Shown: piece by piece, positions 1 to 7,316 of the stretch
How positions within the stretch are numbered: the first letter of the stretch is position 1
Layout of the letters: each line of letters starts with the position of its first letter
Assembly (NCBI GenBank): GCA_015661095.1
Contig: JACVQI010000030.1
Coordinates: 1 to 14,411, forward strand
From: Gammaproteobacteria bacterium
GTDB lineage: Bacteria; Pseudomonadota; Gammaproteobacteria; Eutrophobiales; Eutrophobiaceae
Length of the DNA: 14,411 nucleotides
Direction of reading: 5' to 3'
Program-made: the position numbers and the translations under genes
Notes under the pieces: model-generated
Seen by the model: only the letters and a program-made list of their open reading frames with translations
Databases searched by the model: none
What the model was told of the DNA's origin: nothing

Positions 1-1725
1 GATTCTTGCCTGTCTTAATGTTTCATCGTCAACCAGAAATTGATGGCTGTTGTAGTATGAATGGAAAGCATTGGCAAGATCATACAGGTAAAAACCAATC
101 TGGTGCGGTTCGTATTTTTCCGCTGCGCTTTCTATGACTTCCGGATATATCGCCAGGGTTTTCATCAGGGCGAGCTCATGGGCTTCAGTCAGGCAGTCCA
201 GATGCCGCAGGGCTGAGGCCTGATCATAGTGATAGCCCCGCTCGGCCATCTGCTGCTGAACACTGCAGATCCGGGCGTGGGCGTACTGGATGTAATAAAC
301 GGGATTGTCGTTGGATTTGGATTTAGCCAGGTCCAGATCAAAATCCAGGTGTTGTTCCTTGTCGTTGGATTTGGATTTAGCCAGGTCCAGATCAAAATCC
401 AGGTGTTGTTCCGATTTTCGTGTTAAATAAAAATAACGGGCGGCGTCAGTGCCTACTTCCTGCCGTAATTCCCTGAGCGTGACATACTGGCCGGAGCGGG
501 TTGACATCTGGACCTTGTTGCCGCTTCGGTACAAGGTCGCGAACTGAACCAGTAGGATTTCCAGGGCCTGAGCATTATGTCCCAGGGCAGTAATCGCGCC
601 TTTCACGCGGTTCATGTAACCGTGGTGATCCGCGCCCCAGATGTCGATGAATTTATCAAAACCACGTTCGAACTTGTTTTGGTGGTAGGCGATGTCCGAG
701 GCAAAATAGGTTTTCAAACCATTTTCCCTTTCCACCACCCGGTCCTTTTCATCGCCGTATTTACTCGAACAAAACCACTTGGCGCCTTCCGCTTCGTAGA
801 TGTTGCCATTGCTCTGCAATTTCCCGATACAGGCATCGACCAACCCCTGACTGATTAGTGACTGTTCGGAAAACCAGTTATCATAGGTCACGCCGAACTC
901 CCTTAATTCCGCCTTGATGTCCTCGAGGATAGCGGTTAAACCGGCGTTAAACAGTTTGGTGTAGTTGTCCCGTCCCAGGCTGATCTTCGCGATCTCTATT
1001 ACCCGATCGATTCTGGTTTCAGGATCCGATTCCTTCCAGGCACCGGTCAAATCATCTTTTTGCGCCATATCATAAGAGCGCCCGTCTTCCTGGAATAACC
1101 TGCCGGCGATTTCCCGGACATAGTCCGCCTGATAGGCGTTTTCCGGATAGACGTGATCATGTCCGCACAGTTGTAGATATCTCAACCAGACGCTGATGGC
1201 GAGGATGTCCATCTGTCTTCCGGCGTCGTTGACGTAATATTCCCGGAATACATCATGTCCGGCCGTTTGCAGCAGGTTGGCAAGCGCGTCGCCATAAGCG
1301 GCGCCCCGGCCATGGCCGATATGCAGGGGGCCGGTCGGGTTGGCAGAAACGTATTCGAGCAGGATTTTACTACGGGTCGCCGGTTGCAGCTGGCCGTAGG
1401 TTTCGGCCGCATGGAGTATCGTCTCGATAGTCCGCAGGTAGGCATTGTGCCGCAGAAAAAAATTCAGGAACCCCGGGCCGGCCACCTCGACCTTGGTTAT
1501 TTGTTCCGATACCGGCAGGCGTCTGGTTATTTCCGCTGCCAGGTCGCGCGGCTTCATGCCGGCATGCTTCGCCAGCAACATGGCCACATTGGTGGCATAT
1601 TCGCCGTGTTGATTGTCCCGGGTTCGGTCTAGCTTTATCGAAAATCCGTCAGGCAATGCGATAGGCATTTCCGCCGATAATTTATGCAGAGCCGTTTCGA
1701 TTAAACCGATTATGTGTTGTTTCAT
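1..1725 (-). CDS. argS: Arginyl-tRNA synthetase (partial, C-terminus off the left edge)
   Basis: Class I aminoacyl-tRNA synthetase that charges tRNA(Arg) with arginine in the cytoplasm. Reading down from an ATG at 1725, the frame stays open for 575 codons to the window edge, so only the last residues and stop are missing. The N-terminal domain is followed by the ATP-binding signature SANPTGPLHIGHGRG with HIGH at residues 135-138, then EYYVNDAGRQ. A MSTRSG segment from residue 407 stands where other class I enzymes have KMSKS; a degenerate form is usual for ArgRS. NPVYYIQYAHAR starts at 474 and leads into the helical anticodon-binding domain. The oddity is an exact duplication of EQHLDFDLDLAKSKSNDK at residues 439-474, described separately; family members normally carry this segment once. 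The gene follows priA on the same strand after 90 bases. No clear Shine-Dalgarno precedes the ATG, but the N-terminus fits the family. Identity is very secure; activity of this allele is not shown. Confidence 0.96.
   Translation of the reverse strand, partial: MKQHIIGLIETALHKLSAEMPIALPDGFSIKLDRTRDNQHGEYATNVAMLLAKHAGMKPRDLAAEITRRLPVSEQITKVEVAGPGFLNFFLRHNAYLRTIETILHAAETYGQLQPATRSKILLEYVSANPTGPLHIGHGRGAAYGDALANLLQTAGHDVFREYYVNDAGRQMDILAISVWLRYLQLCGHDHVYPENAYQADYVREIAGRLFQEDGRSYDMAQKDDLTGAWKESDPETRIDRVIEIAKISLGRDNYTKLFNAGLTAILEDIKAELREFGVTYDNWFSEQSLISQGLVDACIGKLQSNGNIYEAEGAKWFCSSKYGDEKDRVVERENGLKTYFASDIAYHQNKFERGFDKFIDIWGADHHGYMNRVKGAITALGHNAQALEILLVQFATLYRSGNKVQMSTRSGQYVTLRELRQEVGTDAARYFYLTRKSEQHLDFDLDLAKSKSNDKEQHLDFDLDLAKSKSNDNPVYYIQYAHARICSVQQQMAERGYHYDQASALRHLDCLTEAHELALMKTLAIYPEVIESAAEKYEPHQIGFYLYDLANAFHSYYNSHQFLVDDETLRQARI
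305..412. repeat. Perfect 2 x 54-base tandem repeat inside argS
   Basis: Bases 305-358 and 359-412 are identical over all 54 positions, and the identity stops exactly at both ends (304 differs from 358, 413 from 359). Because 54 is a multiple of three, argS keeps its frame and gains 18 residues, giving EQHLDFDLDLAKSKSND twice in a row. The unit itself contains a small 6-base repeat (TTGGAT twice) that encodes the KSKS stretch. No microhomology is visible at the junction. The lack of any mismatch, even at synonymous sites, suggests a recent event or an assembly error rather than an old insertion. Confidence 0.97.
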
Positions 1726-1760
1726 CAGAAATTAGCCGAAGCATTGGTTAAAAACGACGC

Positions 1761-1790
1761 ATTCTATCGCGGACGTGATTTATTACGAAA
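1761..1790 (-). promoter_or_regulatory. Possible argS promoter in the priA-argS gap
   Basis: On the minus strand the 90-base gap between the priA stop and the argS start contains TAGAAT (bases 1766-1761), one mismatch from the sigma-70 -10 consensus. A weak TTTCGT lies 18 bases upstream (1790-1785). A start just downstream would give a leader of roughly 30 bases before the ATG at 1725. The -35 match is poor, so argS could equally be read through from priA. I see no terminator hairpin in this gap. Confidence 0.3.
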
Positions 1791-1815
1791 GAAAATTTCC
1801 GGGAATGGCGCAGAT

Positions 1816-4023
1816 TTACACCAGTTCCTGTGGATCAATATCGAGTGACCACCGGACGTTTTTGGCGCTCTTCAGATTTTCCAGGAACTTGCACCATGGC
1901 TCCAGGGTACGCTGCATCAGATAGCGATCGCTCGACTGTATTAGCAGTTGATAGCGAAATCGTCCCGCCTGTTTCTCCACGATAGCCGGCATGGGTCCGA
2001 AGATCTCCAGATTGGTATTTGATGAGCTTAAGTTGTTTTTTGCCTCAGTCAGAAAGCGCTCGACCGCCGTGCTGTGATAATCTTCCGCGCGCAGCAGCGC
2101 TAGATAACTGAAAGGCGGCAAATTGGTTTCCTGGCGCTCGCGTAATATGACTTTTGAAAATTCGTGATAATCATAATTGACCATCGACAGTATCAGCGGA
2201 TGGCGCGGGTAATGGGTTTGAATGATTACTTTCCCATGCAGATTTTCCCGCCCGGCGCGACCGCTCACCTGTATGAAAAGTTGTGCCAGTCTTTCGCCAA
2301 CCCTGAAATCGGTGCTGAATAATCCTCGATCCGAATCGATAATGCCGACCAGAGTCAGTTTGGGGAAATGATGACCTTTGGCAAGCATCTGCGTGCCGAT
2401 CAAAATATCCGCATCGCCGGCATTGATTTGGTCAAGCATTTTCTGCATCGAACCTTTTCGGCGTGTGCTGTCGCGATCGATGCGCAGGATCCTGGCCGTT
2501 GGAAACAGTTCCGCCAGCGTTTCCGCGAGGCGTTCCGTACCGTGACCTATGGGTAATAACTCCTGCGCGCTACATTCGGGACAGGCCCGCACCGGCCGGG
2601 ATTGGCTGTTGCAGCGATGACAGGTGTAGGTGTTGAAATGTTTATGATAGATCATGCGCGTATCACAGCGCGGGCATTTGAGCATCCAGCCGCAGGCATG
2701 GCACAGGATTAATGGCGAATAGCCTCGCTGATTTAAAAACAACAGTACCTGCTGCTTGTCACGCAATTCCGCGGCGATGGCCTCGACCAGTTCACCGGAA
2801 AAGGCGCCGAACATGCTTTTACCGCGCATATCAATGATCGATATTGAGGGGTGACTGGCAGTGCCGGTACGGCTGGTAAGAGTCAAGGAGATAAACTTTC
2901 CGCTCTGGGCGTTCTGGATAGATTCCATGGAAGGCGTCGCCGAACCCAATATTACCGGGATAGCGTTTAATTTAGCGCGCATGACCGCAACGTCCCTGGC
3001 TGAATATCTGAAACTGTCCTGTTGTTTATACGATAAATCATGTTCTTCATCGATGATAATAACGCCAGGATTTTGCAGCGGTACCCATACTGCTGAACGT
3101 GTGCCCAGGATAATGGCTGCCGTGCCGTTGCCCGCCTCGATCCAGGCCTGCAGACGCTCACCGGCGGACAAGGCTGAATGCAGCACTGCCACATGGGTAC
3201 TGATATTGTCACGCAGTCGTTGAATTAGCTGCGGTGTCAGTCCGATTTCCGGCACCAGTACCAGGGCCTGGCGTCCGGCGGCTATAACCTTTTTGATGAT
3301 TTCTATATAGACTTCGGTCTTGCCGCTGCCGGTAACCCCGTATAACAAATATCGTTTTGCTACACCGAGGTGTTCGCAGACCGCAGCAACCGCCTGTTTT
3401 TGATCATTATTCAGGGTGATATTTTTTATTGTGGAGTGGGGTTCGCCGATTGCAGTAACTAAGGCGCATTTCTGTACGATTCCTTTTTGCAACAGTGCCT
3501 GTAGCGGGGCTCGCCATTGCCGGTTCTTCAGTTCAAACTGTAGCTGTTCCGCAGATCTGGACTGCAGCATGTTCAGCAGTTGCGTCTGGCTGGGCGCCCG
3601 CCGCAAATCACCGCTGTCCATCTGTCTGCCGGTTGCAGTGAGTTCCCAGGTATATTCACTTTTGCTTTTTATCTGTTCGCCGCGTCGCAGGGAGGGTGGC
3701 AGGGCGCCGAACAGAACCTCACCTATTGGATGCTGATAGTAGCTGCCGGCCCATTCCAGTAACTGCAGGAGAGTGGGGTCAAATACGGGTTCCTGGTCAA
3801 TAACCTCGATAATCCTTTTCAGTTTGGCAACCGGGATTTCCGATCGCTGGGATACGCCGAGTACTATGCCCGTGTGTAATTTGGATTTACCGAACGGCAC
3901 CTTAACTCTGATTCCAGGTCGGGGTGGCGTTTTGAATAAATTTTCCTCCGCCAGGTAATCGAAACACCGGCGTAGTGGGACATCCAGGGCAATTTTAAGA
4001 ATCAACTCTTTCCGGCTGGGCAT
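1816..4023 (-). CDS. priA: Primosomal protein N' (replication restart helicase PriA)
   Basis: 3'-to-5' superfamily 2 DNA helicase that recognises stalled or repaired replication forks and reloads the replisome through PriB/DnaT or PriC and then DnaB. The protein has 735 residues, close to the 732 of the E. coli enzyme. The N-terminal DNA-binding region (about 1-105) contains the typical stretch RVKVPFGKSKLHTGIVLG. Walker A is GVTGSGKTE with Lys235, and the Walker B box is DEEH at 325-328. Eight cysteines in four CxxC pairs (441/444, 450/453, 468/471, 481/484) form the two zinc sites inserted between helicase lobes. GTQMLAKGHHFP and QVSGRAGR are helicase motifs V and VI. All key residues are present and the gene looks intact. 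It starts 27 bases after the upstream hypothetical gene, without an obvious Shine-Dalgarno, which suggests cotranscription with it. Confidence 0.97.
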   Translation of the reverse strand: MPSRKELILKIALDVPLRRCFDYLAEENLFKTPPRPGIRVKVPFGKSKLHTGIVLGVSQRSEIPVAKLKRIIEVIDQEPVFDPTLLQLLEWAGSYYQHPIGEVLFGALPPSLRRGEQIKSKSEYTWELTATGRQMDSGDLRRAPSQTQLLNMLQSRSAEQLQFELKNRQWRAPLQALLQKGIVQKCALVTAIGEPHSTIKNITLNNDQKQAVAAVCEHLGVAKRYLLYGVTGSGKTEVYIEIIKKVIAAGRQALVLVPEIGLTPQLIQRLRDNISTHVAVLHSALSAGERLQAWIEAGNGTAAIILGTRSAVWVPLQNPGVIIIDEEHDLSYKQQDSFRYSARDVAVMRAKLNAIPVILGSATPSMESIQNAQSGKFISLTLTSRTGTASHPSISIIDMRGKSMFGAFSGELVEAIAAELRDKQQVLLFLNQRGYSPLILCHACGWMLKCPRCDTRMIYHKHFNTYTCHRCNSQSRPVRACPECSAQELLPIGHGTERLAETLAELFPTARILRIDRDSTRRKGSMQKMLDQINAGDADILIGTQMLAKGHHFPKLTLVGIIDSDRGLFSTDFRVGERLAQLFIQVSGRAGRENLHGKVIIQTHYPRHPLILSMVNYDYHEFSKVILRERQETNLPPFSYLALLRAEDYHSTAVERFLTEAKNNLSSSNTNLEIFGPMPAIVEKQAGRFRYQLLIQSSDRYLMQRTLEPWCKFLENLKSAKNVRWSLDIDPQELV

Positions 4024-4050
4024 ACAACGGATCGTTTATGATTAAGCTAA

Positions 4051-4653
4051 TCAGTTAAGTAGTTTTTCTACTTCACTGATAGTCGCCCGCTGCATGGGTT
4101 TGCCGGTAATGGTGCTTAATGGTGAGTGGTGTTTTTGCCTTTCGGGGAAGACGATCAGTAAAATTCTGGTCCGGTCGGCGATAAATTCAAATGCTGGAAA
4201 GTCTTTTTTTTCATCCTTGCCGGTCTTTAAGGATTTGGTAGTTGTGGTGAAGGGTATGGCGTGTTCGTCCAGATGGAAACCGATGTGTTCAGGTTCATCA
4301 CTAACCAGATGCAGGGTGATTTCGGAGTGCCTGGTCGCCGTCCCGGTTAATACCGGCCCAACCAGTCGGGGTTGATAGCTCAGCAGCAAGCGCATTGCCT
4401 GCAGCGCCTTGTGACGCATCTCATTGAGATGGGCGGTTTGATCCCGATTCTGAAACAGAGACTGGTACTCTCGCAATGCCTGCTGGACTTCGAGATTGGT
4501 CGGCAGTCCATTGTCGGGTTTAATGCCGAGTTGTACCGCCGCCTTGCGTTTGGCCACCAGATAATCATTCACCCCATCGACCGCGACCAGTTTTGCGGCC
4601 AGCAGGGCGATTTCCTTGCGGGTTCTTGAAGTTGATTTGCTGGTTTGTGGCAT
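4051..4653 (-). CDS. Conserved hypothetical protein between ponA and priA
   Basis: A 200-residue protein of unassigned function. It starts 16 bases after the ponA stop, with an AGAAGG upstream (about 12 bases from the ATG), and ends 27 bases before priA, so it is probably cotranscribed with both. There is no signal peptide or membrane segment, so it should be cytoplasmic. The N-terminal half (about 11-95) is helical and charged, with AALLAAKL-like and DYLVAKRKAAVQLG stretches. The C-terminal half (about 96-200) alternates strands and helices: PRLVGPVLTGTATRHSEITLHL, then IPF near 133-135, LLIVFPER near 165-172 and SPLSTITGKPMQRA. From memory, similar proteins occur in pseudomonads and relatives near priA or ponA, usually annotated hypothetical. 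The GTATRHS segment (104-110) faintly recalls the helix-loop of nucleotidyltransferase folds, but the catalytic D-x-D pair is not visible, so no activity is claimed. Frame, position and spacing make it a real gene. Confidence 0.85.
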   Translation of the reverse strand: MPQTSKSTSRTRKEIALLAAKLVAVDGVNDYLVAKRKAAVQLGIKPDNGLPTNLEVQQALREYQSLFQNRDQTAHLNEMRHKALQAMRLLLSYQPRLVGPVLTGTATRHSEITLHLVSDEPEHIGFHLDEHAIPFTTTTKSLKTGKDEKKDFPAFEFIADRTRILLIVFPERQKHHSPLSTITGKPMQRATISEVEKLLN

Positions 4654-4669
4654 TGCCGGAACTGGCCTT

Positions 4670-7126
4670 CTAAAAAAGATCCTGGATTAAGGCGGGTGTT
4701 TCCCCTTCTTGTAATTCCTTCGGCGCGTTTTCCTCCTTGAATATCTCCAGAAATGCACCCGGTGTGCCTGGCGCGGTTGGTCTGCCGGTGATCGGGTCGA
4801 TGAGTATGTTAATCAGCCCCGGTGGTTCGGGCATAATGACATCCGGGATATCGGCAAGTGCTACGCGCATATAGTCTACCCACATCGGTAGCGCGGCTTT
4901 GGAACCGAATTCGATGGAGCCAAGCCGGTTAAAATCATCAAACCCTACCCAGGCAATAGTGACCACCGAGGAATTGTAACCGGCAAACCAGGCATCACGC
5001 TGATCATTAGTAGTTCCGGTTTTACCCGACAGATCCTTGCGGTTCAGAACCTGAGCTTTATTACCGGTGCCGCCCGGATCATGAATGACACTGCGGGTTA
5101 ACGAGTTGATCACATAGACATTGCGCGCATCAACTGTACGTTCGGCATATTTCTGAATTGGTTCTGGGTGTTCCACTGCCGGCAACGGTTCTTTGATTGG
5201 TTGCGCTATGGCATCCGCGCCTGCGGTTGAGGGTGTCGGTACTGCCGCAGGTACTGGTTCGGCTTGTACCGGTTGCTCATCGCAAGTGTGACAGACTATG
5301 GTGGAAGCAGCTGAGTAAACCACGTTTCCCTTATAGTCTTCGATGCGTTCTATGAAGTAGGGCTCGATACGGTAGCCACCGTTAGCCAGCACGCTGTATG
5401 CTGTGGCTGACTCCCAGGGTGAGATCCCCTCGCTGCCGAGCGCTATGGTGAAATTATGCGGCATTCTGTTGACGTCGAAACCGAATTTGGCGAGATGTTG
5501 CAAGCCATTGTCGATACCGATATCTTCCAGCAGCCGTGCTGATACCTGATTGAGTGATCGTGTAATGGCACGCCGCAGGCGCACCGGCCCATAGGAGCGT
5601 TGATTGTCATTTTGCGGTCTCCATACTTCTCCACTGTTTTGACCTGTGACGGTAATAGGCGCGTCATTAACCAGGCTGGCGGCGGTGTACCCGTGTTCAA
5701 GCGCCGCTGAGTAGATAAATGGTTTGAAGCTGGAACCGGGCTGGCGTATCGCCTGTGTAACCCGGTTGAATTTACTGCGATTGAAATCAAAGCCACCGAC
5801 CAGGGCCAGCAGCGACCCGTTATTCGGATCCACGGAGACCAGCGCTCCCTCCACATCGGGTATCTGGGTCAGCTGCCATTGTCCATATTCATCTTGCTTG
5901 ACCCTGACGATATCGCCAACCTGGAAAATGTCCGCAGCGCCTTTGGGTTCGGGGCCGCGCCGGTTCTCATTTATATATCTGCGCGCCCAATTCATGCCTT
6001 CCCAGTACATTTCAACCCGACCCACTCCCTGTATCTGAGTAACGACGGAAGATTCCATGATCGCAGTGATGATGGCAGGGCGCATTTCCGCGATGATGGA
6101 AAAGGTCGATAGAAATTGTTCGATGGCCTCAGCATCCATATCTTGCGCAAGTTCCAGATGATGTTCGGGGCCGCGGTAACCATGCCGCTTGTCATATTCC
6201 TGCAGTGCCTTGCGCAGCGCCCGGTTTGCGGTTGACTGGTTTACGCGCCGGATAGTTGTGTAGACTTTATAGCCTTCGTTAACCGCATCCTCGCCATAGT
6301 CCTCAATCAGTTTTAAGCGCACCATCTCCGCCAAGTAAGGCGCTTCCAGCTCCTCCGCCGGTAGATGCAGACTGGCGGTTTCCGGTATTTTGGTGGTTGC
6401 ATTGAATTCTGCCTGGCTGATATAGCTTTCGGTTAACATTCTATCGAGGACGTGGTTTCTCCTGTTAAACGATGCCTCTGGGTTGGTAACAGGATTGACT
6501 TTTCCAGGGCGCTGAAAGAGCCCGGCAATCATTGCGTATTGTGCCAGGGTCAGATTTTCGATTGTTGTTCCATAATAAACCTGTGCGGCAGCGCCGACGC
6601 CATAGGCCCGGTGACCGAGGTAATAAGTATTAAGATAGAGTTCCAGTATTTCGTCTTTACTCAATTCACGCTCAATTTTTATTGATAAAAAAGCCTCCAT
6701 GATCTTTCGTTTAATTGTAATTTCACTTCGGTCAAGATAAAAATGACCCGCCAGTTGCATGGTGATGGTACTGGCGCCTCCCTGTTGCGATACTTCACCC
6801 GCCTGGATATAACCAATAGCTGCCCGTGCTATGCCTTGCAAGTCAAATCCCGGGTGTTGGTAGAAACGTGTGTCTTCGGTGGCAAGTACAGCCTGAATGA
6901 GGATCGGAGGTACTTCACTAATTTCAAGCGGGACCCGTCTGACTTCTCCAATCTCCCGTATAAAAGATCCTTCATGCGAATAGATCCGTAACGGTGTTTG
7001 CAATCTGACATCCCTGAGCTCCTCAATATCAGGTAATTGAGGCCACACATAAAGGAATAATCCTGTGAAAGATAATAGTCCTATAACCAGAATAAAAAGG
7101 CTAATTTTTAAGGCCAACCTCAACAT
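4670..7126 (-). CDS. ponA: Penicillin-binding protein 1A (bifunctional transglycosylase/transpeptidase)
   Basis: Class A penicillin-binding protein of 818 residues that polymerises lipid II into glycan strands and cross-links the peptides in the periplasm, anchored in the inner membrane. One N-terminal transmembrane helix spans about 7-29. The glycosyltransferase domain carries ATEDTRFYQHPG with catalytic Glu84, QQGGASTITMQ at 114-124, and RKIMEAFLSIKIERELSKDEILE-type and GHRAYGVGAAAQVYYG motifs. An OB-like insert (about 310-425) precedes the transpeptidase domain, with nucleophile SSFK (Ser465, Lys468), SLN at 524-526 and KTGT at 702-705. Between SLN and KTGT lies an unusual linker with C612-x-x-C615 and a proline/alanine-rich stretch (about 618-660). 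The chosen start places the helix directly at the N-terminus; no strong Shine-Dalgarno is seen. The gene diverges from pilM, the order known from pseudomonads. The symbol mrcA is also used. Confidence 0.96.
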   Translation of the reverse strand: MLRLALKISLFILVIGLLSFTGLFLYVWPQLPDIEELRDVRLQTPLRIYSHEGSFIREIGEVRRVPLEISEVPPILIQAVLATEDTRFYQHPGFDLQGIARAAIGYIQAGEVSQQGGASTITMQLAGHFYLDRSEITIKRKIMEAFLSIKIERELSKDEILELYLNTYYLGHRAYGVGAAAQVYYGTTIENLTLAQYAMIAGLFQRPGKVNPVTNPEASFNRRNHVLDRMLTESYISQAEFNATTKIPETASLHLPAEELEAPYLAEMVRLKLIEDYGEDAVNEGYKVYTTIRRVNQSTANRALRKALQEYDKRHGYRGPEHHLELAQDMDAEAIEQFLSTFSIIAEMRPAIITAIMESSVVTQIQGVGRVEMYWEGMNWARRYINENRRGPEPKGAADIFQVGDIVRVKQDEYGQWQLTQIPDVEGALVSVDPNNGSLLALVGGFDFNRSKFNRVTQAIRQPGSSFKPFIYSAALEHGYTAASLVNDAPITVTGQNSGEVWRPQNDNQRSYGPVRLRRAITRSLNQVSARLLEDIGIDNGLQHLAKFGFDVNRMPHNFTIALGSEGISPWESATAYSVLANGGYRIEPYFIERIEDYKGNVVYSAASTIVCHTCDEQPVQAEPVPAAVPTPSTAGADAIAQPIKEPLPAVEHPEPIQKYAERTVDARNVYVINSLTRSVIHDPGGTGNKAQVLNRKDLSGKTGTTNDQRDAWFAGYNSSVVTIAWVGFDDFNRLGSIEFGSKAALPMWVDYMRVALADIPDVIMPEPPGLINILIDPITGRPTAPGTPGAFLEIFKEENAPKELQEGETPALIQDLF

Positions 7127-7248
7127 ATAGTGTAGTTTAAACTAAAAGTATCCAAGATATGCCGTTTTGGCAGATAAATGATCATTTTGGGCTGTTTTAT
7201 CCAAATTCATGGAATATGCGATGATATTCAAATTGTTGTTGACTGATG

Positions 7249-7276
7249 TTGCGGATAGAAGTTAATGTAGTATTAT
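7249..7276 (+). promoter_or_regulatory. Candidate sigma-70 promoter for pilMNOPQ
   Basis: TATTAT at 7271-7276 matches the -10 consensus at five of six positions. TTGCGG at 7249-7254 sits 16 bases upstream as a modest -35. Transcription would start near 7283, leaving a leader of about 35 bases before pilM. A better -35 sequence, TTGACT at 7239-7244, lies too far upstream of this -10 and pairs only with a weak TAATGT (7263-7268). I saw no clear sigma-54 GG/GC element. Confidence 0.35.
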
Positions 7277-7304
7277 ACAAATGAGACATAACTCATCACG
7301 TTAA

Positions 7305-7309
7305 AAGGA
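7305..7309 (+). promoter_or_regulatory. pilM ribosome binding site deciding a GTG start
   Basis: AAGGA lies seven bases upstream of a GTG at 7317-7319, ideal spacing. The encoded N-terminus MLPFKKKSTPIIGVDIS matches the usual beginning of PilM proteins, and no in-frame ATG offers a better alternative. This supports the GTG start. Confidence 0.75.
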
Positions 7310-7316
7310 AAAAATA

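Larger units (their letters stand above)
7127..7316. promoter_or_regulatory. Divergent ponA-pilM intergenic regulatory region
   Basis: This AT-rich 190-base gap separates two divergent operons and must contain promoters for both. It holds two perfect 12-base palindromes, TAGTTTAAACTA (7133-7144, seven bases upstream of the ponA ATG) and AAATGATCATTT (7176-7187), whose centres are 43 bases apart. It also holds an ATGAG-6-CTCAT inverted repeat (7281-7296) near the expected pilM transcription start. A candidate pilM promoter is listed separately. I could not pick a convincing ponA promoter: several AT-rich boxes fit equally poorly. Confidence 0.6.

Noticed and set aside
305..412. The tandem repeat as a CRISPR fragment, attachment site or insertion-sequence footprint
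   Set aside because: There are only two directly abutting copies with no spacers, no inverted ends and no flanking mobile genes. The repeat is coding and conserved in type within argS.
189..426. Short open frames on both strands across the 54-base repeat, with internally repeated peptides
   Set aside because: Their repetition comes from the nucleotide duplication inside argS. Neither resembles a protein, and the argS frame explains the region.
1255..1632. A 125-codon plus-strand open frame opposite argS
   Set aside because: It lies opposite the HIGH region of argS, which is strongly conserved; the frame is a by-product of argS codon use.
2861..3223. A 120-codon plus-strand open frame opposite priA
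   Set aside because: It overlaps conserved helicase motifs of priA on the other strand and has no start signal or recognisable domain.
5443..5856. A 137-codon minus-strand frame inside ponA
   Set aside because: It is an out-of-frame reading of the same strand as ponA, whose transpeptidase motifs SxxK and SxN fall in the main frame.
7239..7268. TTGACT with TAATGT as the pilM promoter
   Set aside because: The -35 is good, but the -10 at 18-base spacing matches poorly; TATTAT further down is more likely the -10 element, so this pairing was not preferred.
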